64,000 nucleotides of DNA from DASRDR01 sp963812945 [NCBI: uncultured Candidatus Rokubacteria bacterium] (GCA_963812945.1 CAWEXD010000008.1:3162001-3226000), one strand, 5' to 3'; shown: positions 1 through 9,157, numbered from the stretch's first letter. Notes: generated by a model from the sequence alone, not told the origin. A program made the numbers and translations.

Positions 1-58
1 GCCAGGCCCGCGCCGTCCGGTTCCCTGATCGAGCCGCGGTCGGCCGCCCCCGGCGAGC

Positions 59-2302
59 CTACGAGAGCGCGTTCAGCGCCGACCCGGCGCGGAACCAGCC
101 GATGTGCTCCTCGGTCAGGCTGTGGCGGGTCTGGAGCGTGACGGTGCGGCCGTCCGGCTTCGAGATCCGGACCTCGACGGGCCGGCCGGGCGCCAGGGCC
201 GAGAGGCCCACGACGCTGACGCGGTCCGCCTGCTCGAACAGGTCGTAGTCCTTGGGATCCGTGAATGTCAGGGGCAGGATCCCCTGCTTCTTCAGGTTCG
301 TCTCGTGGATGCGCGCGAAGCTCTTCACCAGCACCATCTTCGCGCCGAGGTACCGCGGAGACATGGCCGCGTGCTCGCGGCTCGACCCTTCGCCGTAGTT
401 CTCGTCGCCGATCACGACCCAGCTCACGCCCTTGGCTTTCCAGTCCCGGGCGATCTTCGTGAACGGCACCCCCGCCTCGGCGGTCAGCACGTTCACGCCC
501 TTGCCGGTCTCCCCGGTGAAGGCGTTCGAGGCGCCCAGGAACATGTTGTCGCTGATCCGGTCGAGGTGACCGCGGAAGCGCAGCCACGCGCCGGCCGGCG
601 AGATGTGGTCGGTCGTCGTCTTGCCCTTGGTCTTGACCAGGATGGGCAGGCGCTCGAAGTCCTTCCCGTCCCAGCGCGGAAACGGCTCGAGGAGCTGGAG
701 CCGCTCGCTGTCGGGCCGGATGACGACCTGGACGGCGGACCCGTCCGCCGCGGGCGCCTCGAACCCCTCCTCGCCGCGCGCGAAGCCCTGCCGCGGCAGC
801 TCCTCGCCCGCGGGCGGGGTGAAGCGGAAGGCCTTCCCGTCCGGCGTCGTCATGGTGCCGTGGACGGGATCGAACTCGAGGGTGCCCGCGAATGCGAGGG
901 CGGTCACGATCTCGGGGCTCGTCAGGAACGAGAGCGTGGCCTGGCTGCCGTCGTTCCGGCCGGGGAAGTTGCGGTTGAACGACGAGACGATGGTGTTCGC
1001 CTCGTCCTTGCCCACGTCTGACCGCTTCCACTGGCCGATGCAGGGGCCGCACGCGTTGGCGAGCACCGTCCCGCCCATCTGCTCGAATGTCGCCATGATC
1101 CCGTCGCGGCGAATCGTCTGGTAGATCCGCTCCGAGCCCGGGGTGATCAGGAACGGCGTCCGCGCGCGGAGCCCCGCCTTGATGCCCTGCATCGCGACGT
1201 GGGCCGCGCGGCGCATGTCCTCGTACGAGGAGTTGGTGCAGGAGCCGATGAGCGCCGCCTTGATCTCGGCCGGCCAGCTGTTCGCGCGCACCTCGGCCGC
1301 GAGCTTCGACACCGGGCGATCCCGGTCCGGCGAGTGCGGCCCCACGACGTGCGGCTCGAGCGTCGACAGGTCGAGCTCGACGACCTCGTCGTAGCAGTCC
1401 TTGGGGCTCCGCAGGGCCTCGGGGTCGGCGACGAGGTGCTCGCGGTACTGCTCGGCGAGCCGTGCCACGTCGCGCCGGTCGGTGGCCTCCAGGTACACGG
1501 CCATCCGCTCGTCGAAGGGGAACACCGAGGTCGTCGCTCCCAGCTCCGCCCCCATGTTGCAGATGGTGCCCTTGCCCGTCGCGCTGATGGACTCGGCCCC
1601 CGGGCCGAAGTACTCCACGATCTTGTTCGTGCCGCCCTTCACCGTCAGCAGCCCGCACAGGTACGTGATGACGTCCTTCGGCGACGCCCAGCCGGCGAGC
1701 TTGCCCGTGAGGTGCACGCCGATCAGCTTCGGGTGGAGCACCTCCCACGGGAGCCCCGCCATGGTCTCGCCGCAATCGACTCCGCCCACGCCGATGGCCA
1801 GCATGCCGAGACCGCCGCCGTTCGGGGTGTGGGAGTCGGCGCCGATCATCAGCCCGCCCGGGAACGCATAGTTCTCCAGGACGACCTGATGGATGATCCC
1901 CGACCCCGGCTTCCAGAAGCCGATGCCGTACTTCTTCGAGGCCGAGTGGAGAAACTCGTAGACCTCGTTGTTCTCGGTGACGGCGCGCCGCATGTCGTCC
2001 GAGGCGCCGGACTGGGCGCGGATCAGGTGGTCGCAGTGCATCGTGGAGGGCACCGCCACTCGCGCCTTGGCCGCCTGCATGAACTGGAGCAGCGCCATCT
2101 GGCCGGTGGCGTCCTGCATCGCGACGCGGTCGACGCGCAGCCGGAGGGTGGCGCGCCCCCGCTCCCACGCCTGCGCGCCCCAGTCGTGGACGTGGGCGAC
2201 CAGGATCTTCTCGGTCAGAGTGAGGGGCCGCTTCCACTCGCGCCGCGCCCGCGCGAGACGCTCGGGCATCGAGGCGTAGAGGGCGCGGATCGCATCGCTC
2301 AT
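59..2302 (-). CDS. acn: Aconitate hydratase, about 747-residue type
   Basis: Isomerises citrate to isocitrate in the TCA cycle through a cytosolic [4Fe-4S] cluster. The cluster cysteines are visible in IGSCTNSS (Cys about 355) and ACGPCIGQW (Cys about 418 and 421). Substrate-binding motifs DSHT, SFNRNFPGRNDG and GEGSSREHAAMSPR are present, and the swivel domain occupies the C-terminal 200 residues. The length matches the mitochondrial-type aconitases (about 750-780 residues) rather than the 890-residue AcnA type. The start was set at the ATG beginning MSDAIRALY; an upstream in-frame ATG at 2317 would add five residues. The gene stands alone, with no other TCA gene beside it, and the RAYT element begins 98 bp upstream of its start. 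The protein looks complete with no disrupted motif. Confidence 0.96.
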   Translation of the reverse strand: MSDAIRALYASMPERLARARREWKRPLTLTEKILVAHVHDWGAQAWERGRATLRLRVDRVAMQDATGQMALLQFMQAAKARVAVPSTMHCDHLIRAQSGASDDMRRAVTENNEVYEFLHSASKKYGIGFWKPGSGIIHQVVLENYAFPGGLMIGADSHTPNGGGLGMLAIGVGGVDCGETMAGLPWEVLHPKLIGVHLTGKLAGWASPKDVITYLCGLLTVKGGTNKIVEYFGPGAESISATGKGTICNMGAELGATTSVFPFDERMAVYLEATDRRDVARLAEQYREHLVADPEALRSPKDCYDEVVELDLSTLEPHVVGPHSPDRDRPVSKLAAEVRANSWPAEIKAALIGSCTNSSYEDMRRAAHVAMQGIKAGLRARTPFLITPGSERIYQTIRRDGIMATFEQMGGTVLANACGPCIGQWKRSDVGKDEANTIVSSFNRNFPGRNDGSQATLSFLTSPEIVTALAFAGTLEFDPVHGTMTTPDGKAFRFTPPAGEELPRQGFARGEEGFEAPAADGSAVQVVIRPDSERLQLLEPFPRWDGKDFERLPILVKTKGKTTTDHISPAGAWLRFRGHLDRISDNMFLGASNAFTGETGKGVNVLTAEAGVPFTKIARDWKAKGVSWVVIGDENYGEGSSREHAAMSPRYLGAKMVLVKSFARIHETNLKKQGILPLTFTDPKDYDLFEQADRVSVVGLSALAPGRPVEVRISKPDGRTVTLQTRHSLTEEHIGWFRAGSALNALS

Positions 2303-2400
2303 GGCGGGGCCCCCCAAAGTAATCGCCTCCCGCCCGGGCAGACAGGAGGCGCGTTCAACCGCGCCCTCATGCTACCGCCCTCGACGCAGAGTGTCAAACC

Positions 2401-2436
2401 GGGGTCAGACTTTGACTTACGGACAATTCCCCCCGG
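2401..2436 (+). repeat. Left terminal repeat of the RAYT element
   Basis: Starts with GGGGTCAGACTTTGACTT, then ACGGACAATT and a run of C. It is the inverted partner of 3371-3405 and nearly identical to the left arm at 6935. It carries a TTGACT that resembles a -35 box, but no matching -10 box follows at normal spacing. Confidence 0.85.
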
Positions 2437-2468
2437 CCCGGACATAGCCGGCACGCTGGATGCTAGGG

Positions 2469-3401
2469 ATGGCTCGCCGTCCAAGGCTCTTCGCGCCTGG
2501 CCTTCTGTACCACGTCATCGCGCGTGGAAACCACCGCCAGCCCACGTTCCTGGACGACGCCGACTACAGCGCCTATCTCCACCGTCTGGCTCTGTATCGG
2601 GAGCGGTACGGAATGCGCCTCCATGCATACTGCCTGATGCCGAACCACGTACACCTGCTGGTGCGGACCACCGACATGCCGCTCGCCAAGTTCATGCAAG
2701 GACTCCAGCAGTCCTATACCCTGCGGTTCAACCGCGCCTACGGCAAGGTCGGGCACCTATTCCAGGGCCGGTATCGCGCGATCGTCTGTGAGTCCGAGCA
2801 GTACCTGCTCACCCTGGTGCGTTACATCCACCTCAACCCGGTCCGGGCCGGCTTGACGGCGCGCCCTGAGGGATACCCCTACAGCAGCCATCGCGCCTAC
2901 CTGACCGCCCGGGGCACGGCGCTCCTGGATCCCGCCCCGGTGCTGAACCTCCTGGGCGGTTCAGCCGCCTATGCGCGCTTTGTGTCGGATGGGCTGGCGG
3001 AAGGGCATCGGCCCGACTTTTATCCGGTCGAGGGTCAGCCTGTCTTGGGCGACCCGGCGTTTGCGACGGATCTCGCGGAACGGGTCGGTCAGGTCGTCGC
3101 CGCGCGACCGCGCGAGCCGCTGGAGTGGGCCGTCGCCCAGCTTGCCGCCCGGTTGAGAATCGATCCCGCCGACGTTCGGGGACCGGACCGCGGCCGGGCT
3201 CTCGCCGCTTCCCGCGCGCTGCTGGCTTTCGTGCTAGTTCGTCGGCGCGCCTACCGACTCACCGATGTCGCCGCCCTGTTGGGCCGGGACCCGGCCACCC
3301 TGGGCAAGGCCGTCACGCGCCTGGCGGCCAAGGCGCTGCGAGACGACGCGGTGGCGTATCAGCTCCGTGACCTCGGGGATTGTCCCGAAGTCAAAGTCTG
3401 A
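2469..3401 (+). CDS. REP-associated tyrosine transposase (RAYT, Y1_Tnp family)
   Basis: A 310-residue HUH nuclease that cleaves and rejoins single-stranded DNA at REP hairpins through a 5'-phosphotyrosine intermediate. The Y1_Tnp fold covers about residues 5-125. The metal-binding HUH motif is PNHVHLLV (His60 and His62). The catalytic tyrosine is most likely Tyr112 in EQYLLTLVRYIHLNPVRAG. The C-terminal part (LTDVAALLGRDPATLGKAV) looks like a DnaA-type helix-turn-helix. The start at MARRPRLF follows the family pattern; an in-frame ATG at 2460 would add three residues, and neither start has a clear ribosome site. The last codons and the stop are provided by the element's right repeat. All active-site residues are present, so the enzyme may be active. 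Confidence 0.92.
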   Translation: MARRPRLFAPGLLYHVIARGNHRQPTFLDDADYSAYLHRLALYRERYGMRLHAYCLMPNHVHLLVRTTDMPLAKFMQGLQQSYTLRFNRAYGKVGHLFQGRYRAIVCESEQYLLTLVRYIHLNPVRAGLTARPEGYPYSSHRAYLTARGTALLDPAPVLNLLGGSAAYARFVSDGLAEGHRPDFYPVEGQPVLGDPAFATDLAERVGQVVAARPREPLEWAVAQLAARLRIDPADVRGPDRGRALAASRALLAFVLVRRRAYRLTDVAALLGRDPATLGKAVTRLAAKALRDDAVAYQLRDLGDCPEVKV

Positions 3402-3405
3402 CCCC
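3371..3405 (-). repeat. Right terminal repeat of the RAYT element
   Basis: Reads on the minus strand as GGGGTCAGACTTTGACTT, then CGGGACAATCCCC. On the plus strand it encodes the last residues (CPEVKV) and stop of the transposase. On the minus strand it encodes the last residues (GVRL) and stop of the oxidoreductase gene. Confidence 0.85.
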
Positions 3406-6400
3406 AGCGCGCTGCCGCGCGGCGGCGATGCTGCGGAGCTTGATGTCTTCGTAGCCGCGGATCGACTCGGGGAGACGGGCGAGCTCGAGCGCCCGCGCGT
3501 GGCCGCCGGCGCCGGGGCCGTCCAGCGCGCTCGTGACCAGCTCCCGGTACCACGGGATGAGCCGGCGCTCTTCCCGCCGCACGGCGGCGTGCCCGAAGGG
3601 GTCGAGCGCCGTCCCCCGGAGCCGCCGGAGCGCCCGGAGCGCGCGCAGCGCCGGCGCGAACCAGGGGCCGAGTCGGAGCTTCCGGCGTAGCCCGAGCGCG
3701 CGGAGGAACGGCGGGTGGAAGTGCCAGTCGAGCCGCCGCGGCGCGGTGAAGAGCCCGCGCGTCCCCGCCCGGAAGGCGGGCTTCAGGTGAAGCCGCGCGA
3801 CCTCGTACTCGTCCTTGTAGGCCATGAGCTTGTAGAGGTTGCGGATCACCGCGTGGGTGATCTCGCCCCCCCCGGCCGCCATCGCCTCCTCGCGCGCCGC
3901 CACCACGAGCACGAACTCCACGTACGTCGCCGCGTAGCGCGCGTCCTGGTAGTCGATCAGCTCGCCGACGCGGAAGGCGAGCAACCGCCGCGACTCCGGG
4001 TCGAGGTGCCCCACGCGGTCGAGCAGTGACACGTAGGCGCTCGCGTCCCGGCCCGCGAGCCGCTCGAGCGCGGCCGTCCGCTCCGTCTCGAACGACCGCG
4101 CCGGAGGCTCGACGAGCGCCCGGACCCGATCCGGATCGGCAGCCCAGAGCCGGCCGTACCGGAACGCCTGAAGGTTCTGCTCGACCGCGACCCCATTCAG
4201 GCGGACGGCCTCCTCGATGGCCGCGCCCGTGAGCGGCAGGAGCCCGGCCTGGTAGGCGACCCCCAGCACGAGCATGTTGGTCGTCATGTAGTCGCCGAAC
4301 AGGCCCTCGGCCAGGCGTCGGGCGTCGACGGCGACGGTGGCGTCGGCGCGCGTGTAGCGGTCGATCTGCGCGCGGATCGCCTCGACCGGAGGCGTGAAGT
4401 CGACGTTGCGCACCATCTCGCCGCTCGGGAGCACGGACGCGTTCACGACCGCCACCGTCCGCGCCGGGTCGCAGCGGTCCAGGTTCACGCGCGTGCCCGC
4501 GGCCAGGAGGTCGAGGGCGAGGTAGAGGTCAGCCCGGCCGAGCCCGACCTTGTTCGCGGCCATCGCCTGATCGTCCGCGGCGAGGATCAGGCTCGAGAGG
4601 ACCGGCCCCCACTTCTGGGCAGCCCCGGTCTGGTCGTAGCTGAGGACGTGGAGCCCGTCGATGAGCGCCGCCCAGGAGAGCAGCGCGTTCATCGTGATGA
4701 CACCGGTCCCCCCGACGCCCGGGAGATAGACGTGGTAGGGACGGTCGAGCCCCACTCGCGCGGCCGGCTCGGGGACGGCGTCGGCGGCGAGGAGGGGCGG
4801 CGCAAGCTTCCGGTACCCCGTGCCGGGCGCGGCCTCGACCGTCACGAACGACGGGCAATCGCCGCCGAGACACGAGAGATCCTGGTTGCAGGACGACGCG
4901 TGGACGCGCGTCTTCGGCCCGAGGTCCGTCTCCACGCGATGGAGCGACATGCAGTTCGTGAGCGCCCCGCAGTGCCCGCAGCCCTCGCAGACCTCCTCGT
5001 TGATGACCACGAACCGGCTGGCCGAGGGCAGCTGTCCCCGCTTCTGCCGGCGCCGGCGCTCGTTGGCGCAGATGCCGTCGTGGATCAGCACGGTGACGCC
5101 CGGCGTCGCCGCGAGCTCGCGCAGCGCCGCGTCCTGTCGCTCGATGGTCTCCACGCGCACGTTGCCCGCGAGCTCGGCGCCGCGGTAGACGTCGGGGTCC
5201 TTCGTCAGGACCACCGTCGTCCGCACGCCCTCGAGCTCCAGCATCCGCGTGAGCTCGGGGACGGGCTTGCCGCCCACGATCTCCTGGGCGCCCGTGTTCG
5301 CGACGTACCCGTTGTAGAGGATCTTGAACGTGATGTTGGCCCCAGCCGCGACGCAGAACCGGATGTTCAGGAAGGACGAGTGGAACAGGGAGCCGTCGCC
5401 GACGTTCTGCACCATGTGCGGGCGGTCGGTGTACGGCTGGAGCCCGATCCACGGCAGCCCCTCGCCCCCGAGCTGCGTCATCGACACGATGTGCCGCTCG
5501 GGCTGCTCGATGATCGAGGCGAACGAGTGGCAGCCGGGGCTGCCCCACGCGAGCTCGCCCGGCAGGAGCCGCGTGCCGACGTTGTGGGGGCACCCCGAGC
5601 AGTAGTTCGGCGTCCGGCCGGGGTGCACCTCGTACGGCCGCCCGCGCGCCGCCCCGATCTGGTCGAGCCGGCGCCGGATCCGGGCCGCGAGCTCGGGCTG
5701 CCCCTCGGCGAGGCGGAGGAGCCGCGGGCCAAGCCGCTCCGCGACCAGGTCGGAGTCCATCCCGCCCTGGATCGGAAAGAGTGGCGCCCCCGTCTCGTCG
5801 TGCTTCCCGAGGACCGGCACGCCCCGCCGGAGTCCGGCGAGGGCCTCCTTGACCTGGGTCTCGAGGAAGCCGCGCTTCTCCTCGACCACCACGATCTCGT
5901 CGAGGCCGCGGGCGAAGCCCTGGATCGCCTCGGCGTCGAGGGGATAGATGAGGGCCGCGCGCAGGATCCGCACCCCGAGCCGGTGGAGCGCGGCGTCGCC
6001 GAGCCCCAGATCGAGCAGCGCCTGGCGGAGGTCGGCGTACGCCTTGCCCGCCGTCACCAGACCCAGCCGGTCGCCCGCGGCGCCGGTCTCGGCCCGGGTG
6101 AGGCTGTTCGCCCGCGCGTAGGCCACCACCGCCCGGTGGCGCTCGTAGTAGAGCTGGCGCTCCGTCTCGATGTTGAGCCCCGGGAAGAAGGTGAAGTCCG
6201 TCGACTTCCGGAAGGGCTTTCCGTCGATCACGAGCTCCGGCACCACGATCCCCGGCTCGTCCGGCAGCACGTGGACGGTCTCGCCGCCGTCGGCCAGCTG
6301 CCCGACCAGCTTCATCGCGACCCAGCAGCCGGAGAAGCGCGAGAGCGCGATCGCGTGGAGGCCGAGGGTGAGGAACTCCCCCGTCGAGGCCGGGTAGAGG

Positions 6401-6918
6401 ATCGGCATGCCGTGCCCGACGAACGCGTAGTCGTCCTGGTAGGGCATGGTCGAGCTCTTCGCCTCGTGGTCCTCGCCGGAGAGCACGACCACGGCGCCGT
6501 GCTTGCTCGTCCCCGCGAAGTTGCCGTGCTTCAGCGCGTCGCCGCTCCGGTCGACGCCGGGCCCCTTCCCGTACCAGAGGCCGACCACCCCGTCGTAGCG
6601 CGAGTGGGGATAGCGGTCCAGCATCTGGGTGCCGGAGAGCGCCGTGGCCGCGAGCTCCTCGTTCGCGCCGGGCACGTGGCGGATGTCGTGCCGCTCGAGA
6701 AGCGGCCGCGCCTGGCGGAGGGCGAGGTCGTAGCCCCCGAGCGGCGACCCCGGATAGCCGCTGACGAATGTCCCGATCCGGAGGCCCGCGCGGCGGTCCC
6801 GGCGGCTCTGGTCGATCGGCAGGCGCACGAGGGCCTGCATCCCGGAGAGGTAGACCGTGCCCTCCTCCCGGAGGTAGCGGTCGTCGAGCGTCAGGAGAGG
6901 AGCGGCAGGGCCAGCCAT
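3391..6918 (-). CDS. Indolepyruvate:ferredoxin oxidoreductase, fused alpha-beta type
   Basis: Oxidatively decarboxylates aryl-2-oxoacids such as indolepyruvate or phenylpyruvate to aryl-acetyl-CoA, passing electrons to ferredoxin. This 1175-residue protein fuses the subunits found separately in archaeal IorAB. The N-terminal pyrimidine-type domain has GYPGSPLGGYD. PNYCSGCPHN lies near residue 440 and the ThDP motif GDGSLFHSSF near 507. A ferredoxin-like cluster follows: CEGCGHC near 645 and a four-cysteine stretch at about 677-688. The gamma-type domain begins at LPGVGGTGV near 732. The start at MAGPAAPLL agrees with the family; an upstream ATG at 6960 lies inside the miniature repeat element and is disfavoured. 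The last four residues and stop come from the RAYT right repeat. With HpaB/HpaC upstream, aromatic amino-acid catabolism is a reasonable inference. Confidence 0.93.
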   Translation of the reverse strand: MAGPAAPLLTLDDRYLREEGTVYLSGMQALVRLPIDQSRRDRRAGLRIGTFVSGYPGSPLGGYDLALRQARPLLERHDIRHVPGANEELAATALSGTQMLDRYPHSRYDGVVGLWYGKGPGVDRSGDALKHGNFAGTSKHGAVVVLSGEDHEAKSSTMPYQDDYAFVGHGMPILYPASTGEFLTLGLHAIALSRFSGCWVAMKLVGQLADGGETVHVLPDEPGIVVPELVIDGKPFRKSTDFTFFPGLNIETERQLYYERHRAVVAYARANSLTRAETGAAGDRLGLVTAGKAYADLRQALLDLGLGDAALHRLGVRILRAALIYPLDAEAIQGFARGLDEIVVVEEKRGFLETQVKEALAGLRRGVPVLGKHDETGAPLFPIQGGMDSDLVAERLGPRLLRLAEGQPELAARIRRRLDQIGAARGRPYEVHPGRTPNYCSGCPHNVGTRLLPGELAWGSPGCHSFASIIEQPERHIVSMTQLGGEGLPWIGLQPYTDRPHMVQNVGDGSLFHSSFLNIRFCVAAGANITFKILYNGYVANTGAQEIVGGKPVPELTRMLELEGVRTTVVLTKDPDVYRGAELAGNVRVETIERQDAALRELAATPGVTVLIHDGICANERRRRQKRGQLPSASRFVVINEEVCEGCGHCGALTNCMSLHRVETDLGPKTRVHASSCNQDLSCLGGDCPSFVTVEAAPGTGYRKLAPPLLAADAVPEPAARVGLDRPYHVYLPGVGGTGVITMNALLSWAALIDGLHVLSYDQTGAAQKWGPVLSSLILAADDQAMAANKVGLGRADLYLALDLLAAGTRVNLDRCDPARTVAVVNASVLPSGEMVRNVDFTPPVEAIRAQIDRYTRADATVAVDARRLAEGLFGDYMTTNMLVLGVAYQAGLLPLTGAAIEEAVRLNGVAVEQNLQAFRYGRLWAADPDRVRALVEPPARSFETERTAALERLAGRDASAYVSLLDRVGHLDPESRRLLAFRVGELIDYQDARYAATYVEFVLVVAAREEAMAAGGGEITHAVIRNLYKLMAYKDEYEVARLHLKPAFRAGTRGLFTAPRRLDWHFHPPFLRALGLRRKLRLGPWFAPALRALRALRRLRGTALDPFGHAAVRREERRLIPWYRELVTSALDGPGAGGHARALELARLPESIRGYEDIKLRSIAAARQRAGVRL

Positions 6919-6934
6919 GCCGCCATTATCCACC

Positions 6935-7026
6935 GGGGTCAGACTTTGACTTCCGGACAATCCCCCTGCGCCCGCCGGCTGACGTCGCGCGGCGACGGAA
7001 CTGTCCCGAAGTCAAAGTCTGACCCC
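6935..7026. mobile_element. 92-bp miniature RAYT-related inverted-repeat element
   Basis: The left arm (6935-6966) starts GGGGTCAGACTTTGACTT and runs into CCGGACAATCCCCC. The right arm (about 7001-7026) is the near-perfect reverse complement. About 34 bp of unrelated sequence separates them. The arms match the ends of the RAYT element at 2401-3405, but there is no gene inside, so this is best read as a non-autonomous, BIME-like copy mobilised in trans. It fills the whole gap between hpaC (ends 7029) and the oxidoreductase start (6918). It can fold into a long stem, so it may attenuate or terminate read-through or change mRNA stability. Confidence 0.75.
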
Positions 7027-7028
7027 CG

Positions 7029-7553
7029 TTAGAAGAACGAGGGGTACGGCAGAGCGGGGCCGTCCTCGGGCTCGGGGGAGACCTGGAGCATCGCGTACTT
7101 TCCTGCGTAGAAGAGGAGCGGCACGGCGGGGTCGTGGACGGACAGCCGCTCCACCTCCCCGACGTAGAGGGTGTGGTCGCCGCAGCCGTAGCGGTGCTTG
7201 ACCCGGGCCGCGAGGACGACGGCGGCCCGCGCGAGCACCGGGACGCCGGCGAGCGCCGTGAAGGCCGGCGCGAAGCCCGCGACGGTCTGGCCCGCGAAGT
7301 GCCGGCTGGCCGGCTCCTGCGCCTGGTCGAGGACGCTGACGCCGAATCGACGGGCCGTCGCCAGGCGCGCGTGCATGCGCGCATTCTTCCCGACCGACAC
7401 GACCACGAGCGGGGGCGCGAGCGACCCCGACATGAACGCGTTGGCGGTCATGGCGTGGGGCTTCGACCGCGGGCCCGCCGACAGCACGATCACGCCCGTG
7501 GCGAAGCGGCCCAGCGCCGCCCGGAAGGCCCGGTCGTCGAAGGCGCGCGGCAT
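7029..7553 (-). CDS. hpaC: Flavin reductase-like domain protein, HpaC type
   Basis: A 174-residue FMN-binding split-barrel protein expected to supply reduced flavin to the oxygenase encoded just upstream. Family features include the N-terminal FRAALGRFATGV segment, the TANAFMSGSLAPPLVVVSV core, RFGVSVLDQAQ and a C-terminal GCGDHTLYVGEV strand. The ATG overlaps the stop codon of hpaB by one base, pointing to translational coupling and a fixed two-component stoichiometry. The start was chosen from that overlap and the family N-terminus. The gene ends next to the miniature repeat at 6935-7026. The substrate of the pair cannot be read from the sequence; many HpaC homologues act with monooxygenases for phenols other than 4-hydroxyphenylacetate. 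Confidence 0.88.
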   Translation of the reverse strand: MPRAFDDRAFRAALGRFATGVIVLSAGPRSKPHAMTANAFMSGSLAPPLVVVSVGKNARMHARLATARRFGVSVLDQAQEPASRHFAGQTVAGFAPAFTALAGVPVLARAAVVLAARVKHRYGCGDHTLYVGEVERLSVHDPAVPLLFYAGKYAMLQVSPEPEDGPALPYPSFF

Positions 7554-9157
7554 CAGCGCAGCGCGCTGAGGCCGCTGGTGTTGACCAGGTCCTTCGCTTT
7601 CCAGCCGTCGAGGTCGTACTCCGCCATGCAGGTCTCGGCGAACTGCTTCCAGCGGTCGTACTGGCCGGAGGCGAGGGCGCCGAAGAGCGCGTAGCGCCGG
7701 ATCTCCTCGTGGCTGCCGGAGTAGTTGATCTCGTACAGCTCGTGCCGGCCGCCGAACTCGGTCCCGACCGCGTCCCACAGGAGCTTCATGAGCTTGACCC
7801 GCTCGACGGCGTCGACCCCGCCCGAGCCCCGGAGATAGAGGTCGAGGTACTTGCGGAGGTCGGCCGACTTGAAGTCCTTCGCGTGCGAGTTCAGGTAGAT
7901 GAGCCCGCTCGCCACCGTCTTCTCGATGAGGTTCTTGACCTGGACGTAGGCCTCGGGCGCCAGCACCTGGTAGGCGGCGGCCGGCTCCATGCCCGGCAGG
8001 ACGCAGCCGCCGGTCCACGGGTCGGCGGTCTTCGCCATCGCGTCCGACAGGCCCCAGATCATGTTGCGCCAGGCGATGACCTCGCCGATGTTCGCCTCGA
8101 CGCCCCGGAACGCCCGGGCGCCGGTGATCTCGGTCGCCTTGATCAGGAGCCCGGTGATGAAGTCGAGCTTCACGCCGAGGCGCGTGCAGCCGTGGATGAG
8201 GGCGCGCGGGAGAAACCCCGTCCGCGGGAAGAAGTTGTTCGCCTTCTCGACGTCGGCGTGCACGAACACGTCTTCCCAGGGGACGAACACGTTGTCCATC
8301 ACGAAGATGGCGTCGTTCTCGTCCAGGCGGCTGGACAAGGGATAGTCGAAGGGGCTTCCCAGCACGGCGGCCCGCAGCTCGTTCGACACCCGGCAGATGA
8401 GCTTCACGCCCTTCGCGTTCGTCGGCACCATGAACACGATCGCGAAGTTCTTGCCCTGGACGGGGATGAGCCCGTGGTGCGCCACGAACGTGAAGTGCGT
8501 CAGCGCCGAGCCGGTCGCCACCACCTTGGCGCCGGACACGTAGATGCCGGCGTCGGTCTCCTTGGTGACGCGCGCGTAGATGTCGGTGGGGCCGCCGGGC
8601 GCGCCGGGCGCCATGCTCCGGTCGACCGGCGGGTGGATGATGGCGTGGTTGATGAACGGGACGCGCTCCTGCGAGTACCGGTACCAGCGCCGGGCGTTCG
8701 CCTGGTAGGGCGCGTAGAACTCGGCGTTCGCGCCGAGCGTCCCCAGGAACGCCGCCTTGTAGTCGGGCGAGCGCCCGAGCCAGCCGTAGGTGACGCGCGC
8801 CCACGCGGCGATCGCGTCGCGCCCCGCCACCTGCTCCTCCAGGTTCCGGGGGGCCCGGAAGTACCGGTGCGTGAACCCGCCCCACTCGGTGGGCTCGGTG
8901 AGCACGTGCTTGCCGCTCTTGTGGTCGTCGTGGAGCGCGTCGTAGAGGCGCGCGAGCATCCGGGCGCAGTTCTGGAACGCCGGGTGCGTGGTGATCTTCT
9001 TCACGCGCTCGCCGTAGATCCAGACCTCGCGGCCGTCGTCGAGGCTGTCGAGGAACTCCTTGCCCGTGTACGGCAGCGTCGCCGCCTTCGTCGCCGTCGC
9101 GGGCGGGACCGCTCCCTGAGCCCGCTTCGAGGATTTCGCCTTCGCTGGGACAGCCAT
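7553..9157 (-). CDS. hpaB: 4-hydroxyphenylacetate 3-monooxygenase-type oxygenase (HpaB/PvcC family)
   Basis: A 534-residue FADH2-dependent aromatic hydroxylase of the HpaB family, acyl-CoA dehydrogenase fold. Recognisable segments are [20 protein letters not shown] at the N-terminus, the [12 protein letters not shown] loop, [20 protein letters not shown], and a C-terminal helical domain ending near [20 protein letters not shown]. Length is close to family members (480-540). The start at MAVPAKAK has a G-rich ribosome site; a GTG six bases upstream (9163) is possible. It overlaps the flavin-reductase gene by one base. A plausible promoter lies at 9197-9225. The native substrate is likely a phenolic acid; 4-hydroxyphenylacetate fits the neighbouring aryl-2-oxoacid oxidoreductase but is an inference. 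Confidence 0.92.
   Translation of the reverse strand: MAVPAKAKSSKRAQGAVPPATATKAATLPYTGKEFLDSLDDGREVWIYGERVKKITTHPAFQNCARMLARLYDALHDDHKSGKHVLTEPTEWGGFTHRYFRAPRNLEEQVAGRDAIAAWARVTYGWLGRSPDYKAAFLGTLGANAEFYAPYQANARRWYRYSQERVPFINHAIIHPPVDRSMAPGAPGGPTDIYARVTKETDAGIYVSGAKVVATGSALTHFTFVAHHGLIPVQGKNFAIVFMVPTNAKGVKLICRVSNELRAAVLGSPFDYPLSSRLDENDAIFVMDNVFVPWEDVFVHADVEKANNFFPRTGFLPRALIHGCTRLGVKLDFITGLLIKATEITGARAFRGVEANIGEVIAWRNMIWGLSDAMAKTADPWTGGCVLPGMEPAAAYQVLAPEAYVQVKNLIEKTVASGLIYLNSHAKDFKSADLRKYLDLYLRGSGGVDAVERVKLMKLLWDAVGTEFGGRHELYEINYSGSHEEIRRYALFGALASGQYDRWKQFAETCMAEYDLDGWKAKDLVNTSGLSALR

Larger units (their letters stand above)
2401..3405 (+). mobile_element. RAYT (REP-associated IS200-like) element with inverted ends
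   Basis: A roughly 1-kb unit bounded by imperfect inverted repeats, each reading inward as GGGGTCAGACTTTGACTT followed by a GGACAAT block. A single transposase-like gene fills the interior. RAYTs are HUH single-strand nucleases that act on REP palindromes in their host genome. Here the palindrome arms flank the gene directly, as in an IS200/IS605-like unit. No target-site duplication is seen, as expected for this chemistry. The right arm overlaps the 3' end of the neighbouring oxidoreductase gene and supplies its stop codon, so insertion probably reshaped that gene's end. A 92-bp derivative lies at 6935-7026. Confidence 0.8.

Noticed and set aside
6919-6960. Upstream ATG at 6960 as start of the oxidoreductase
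   Set aside because: It would place the first codons inside the miniature repeat element, and family members start near MAGPAAPLL.
4648-7032. A 794-codon plus-strand frame opposite the indolepyruvate oxidoreductase gene
   Set aside because: It is antisense to a complete enzyme gene, has no recognisable domain, and arises from high GC content.
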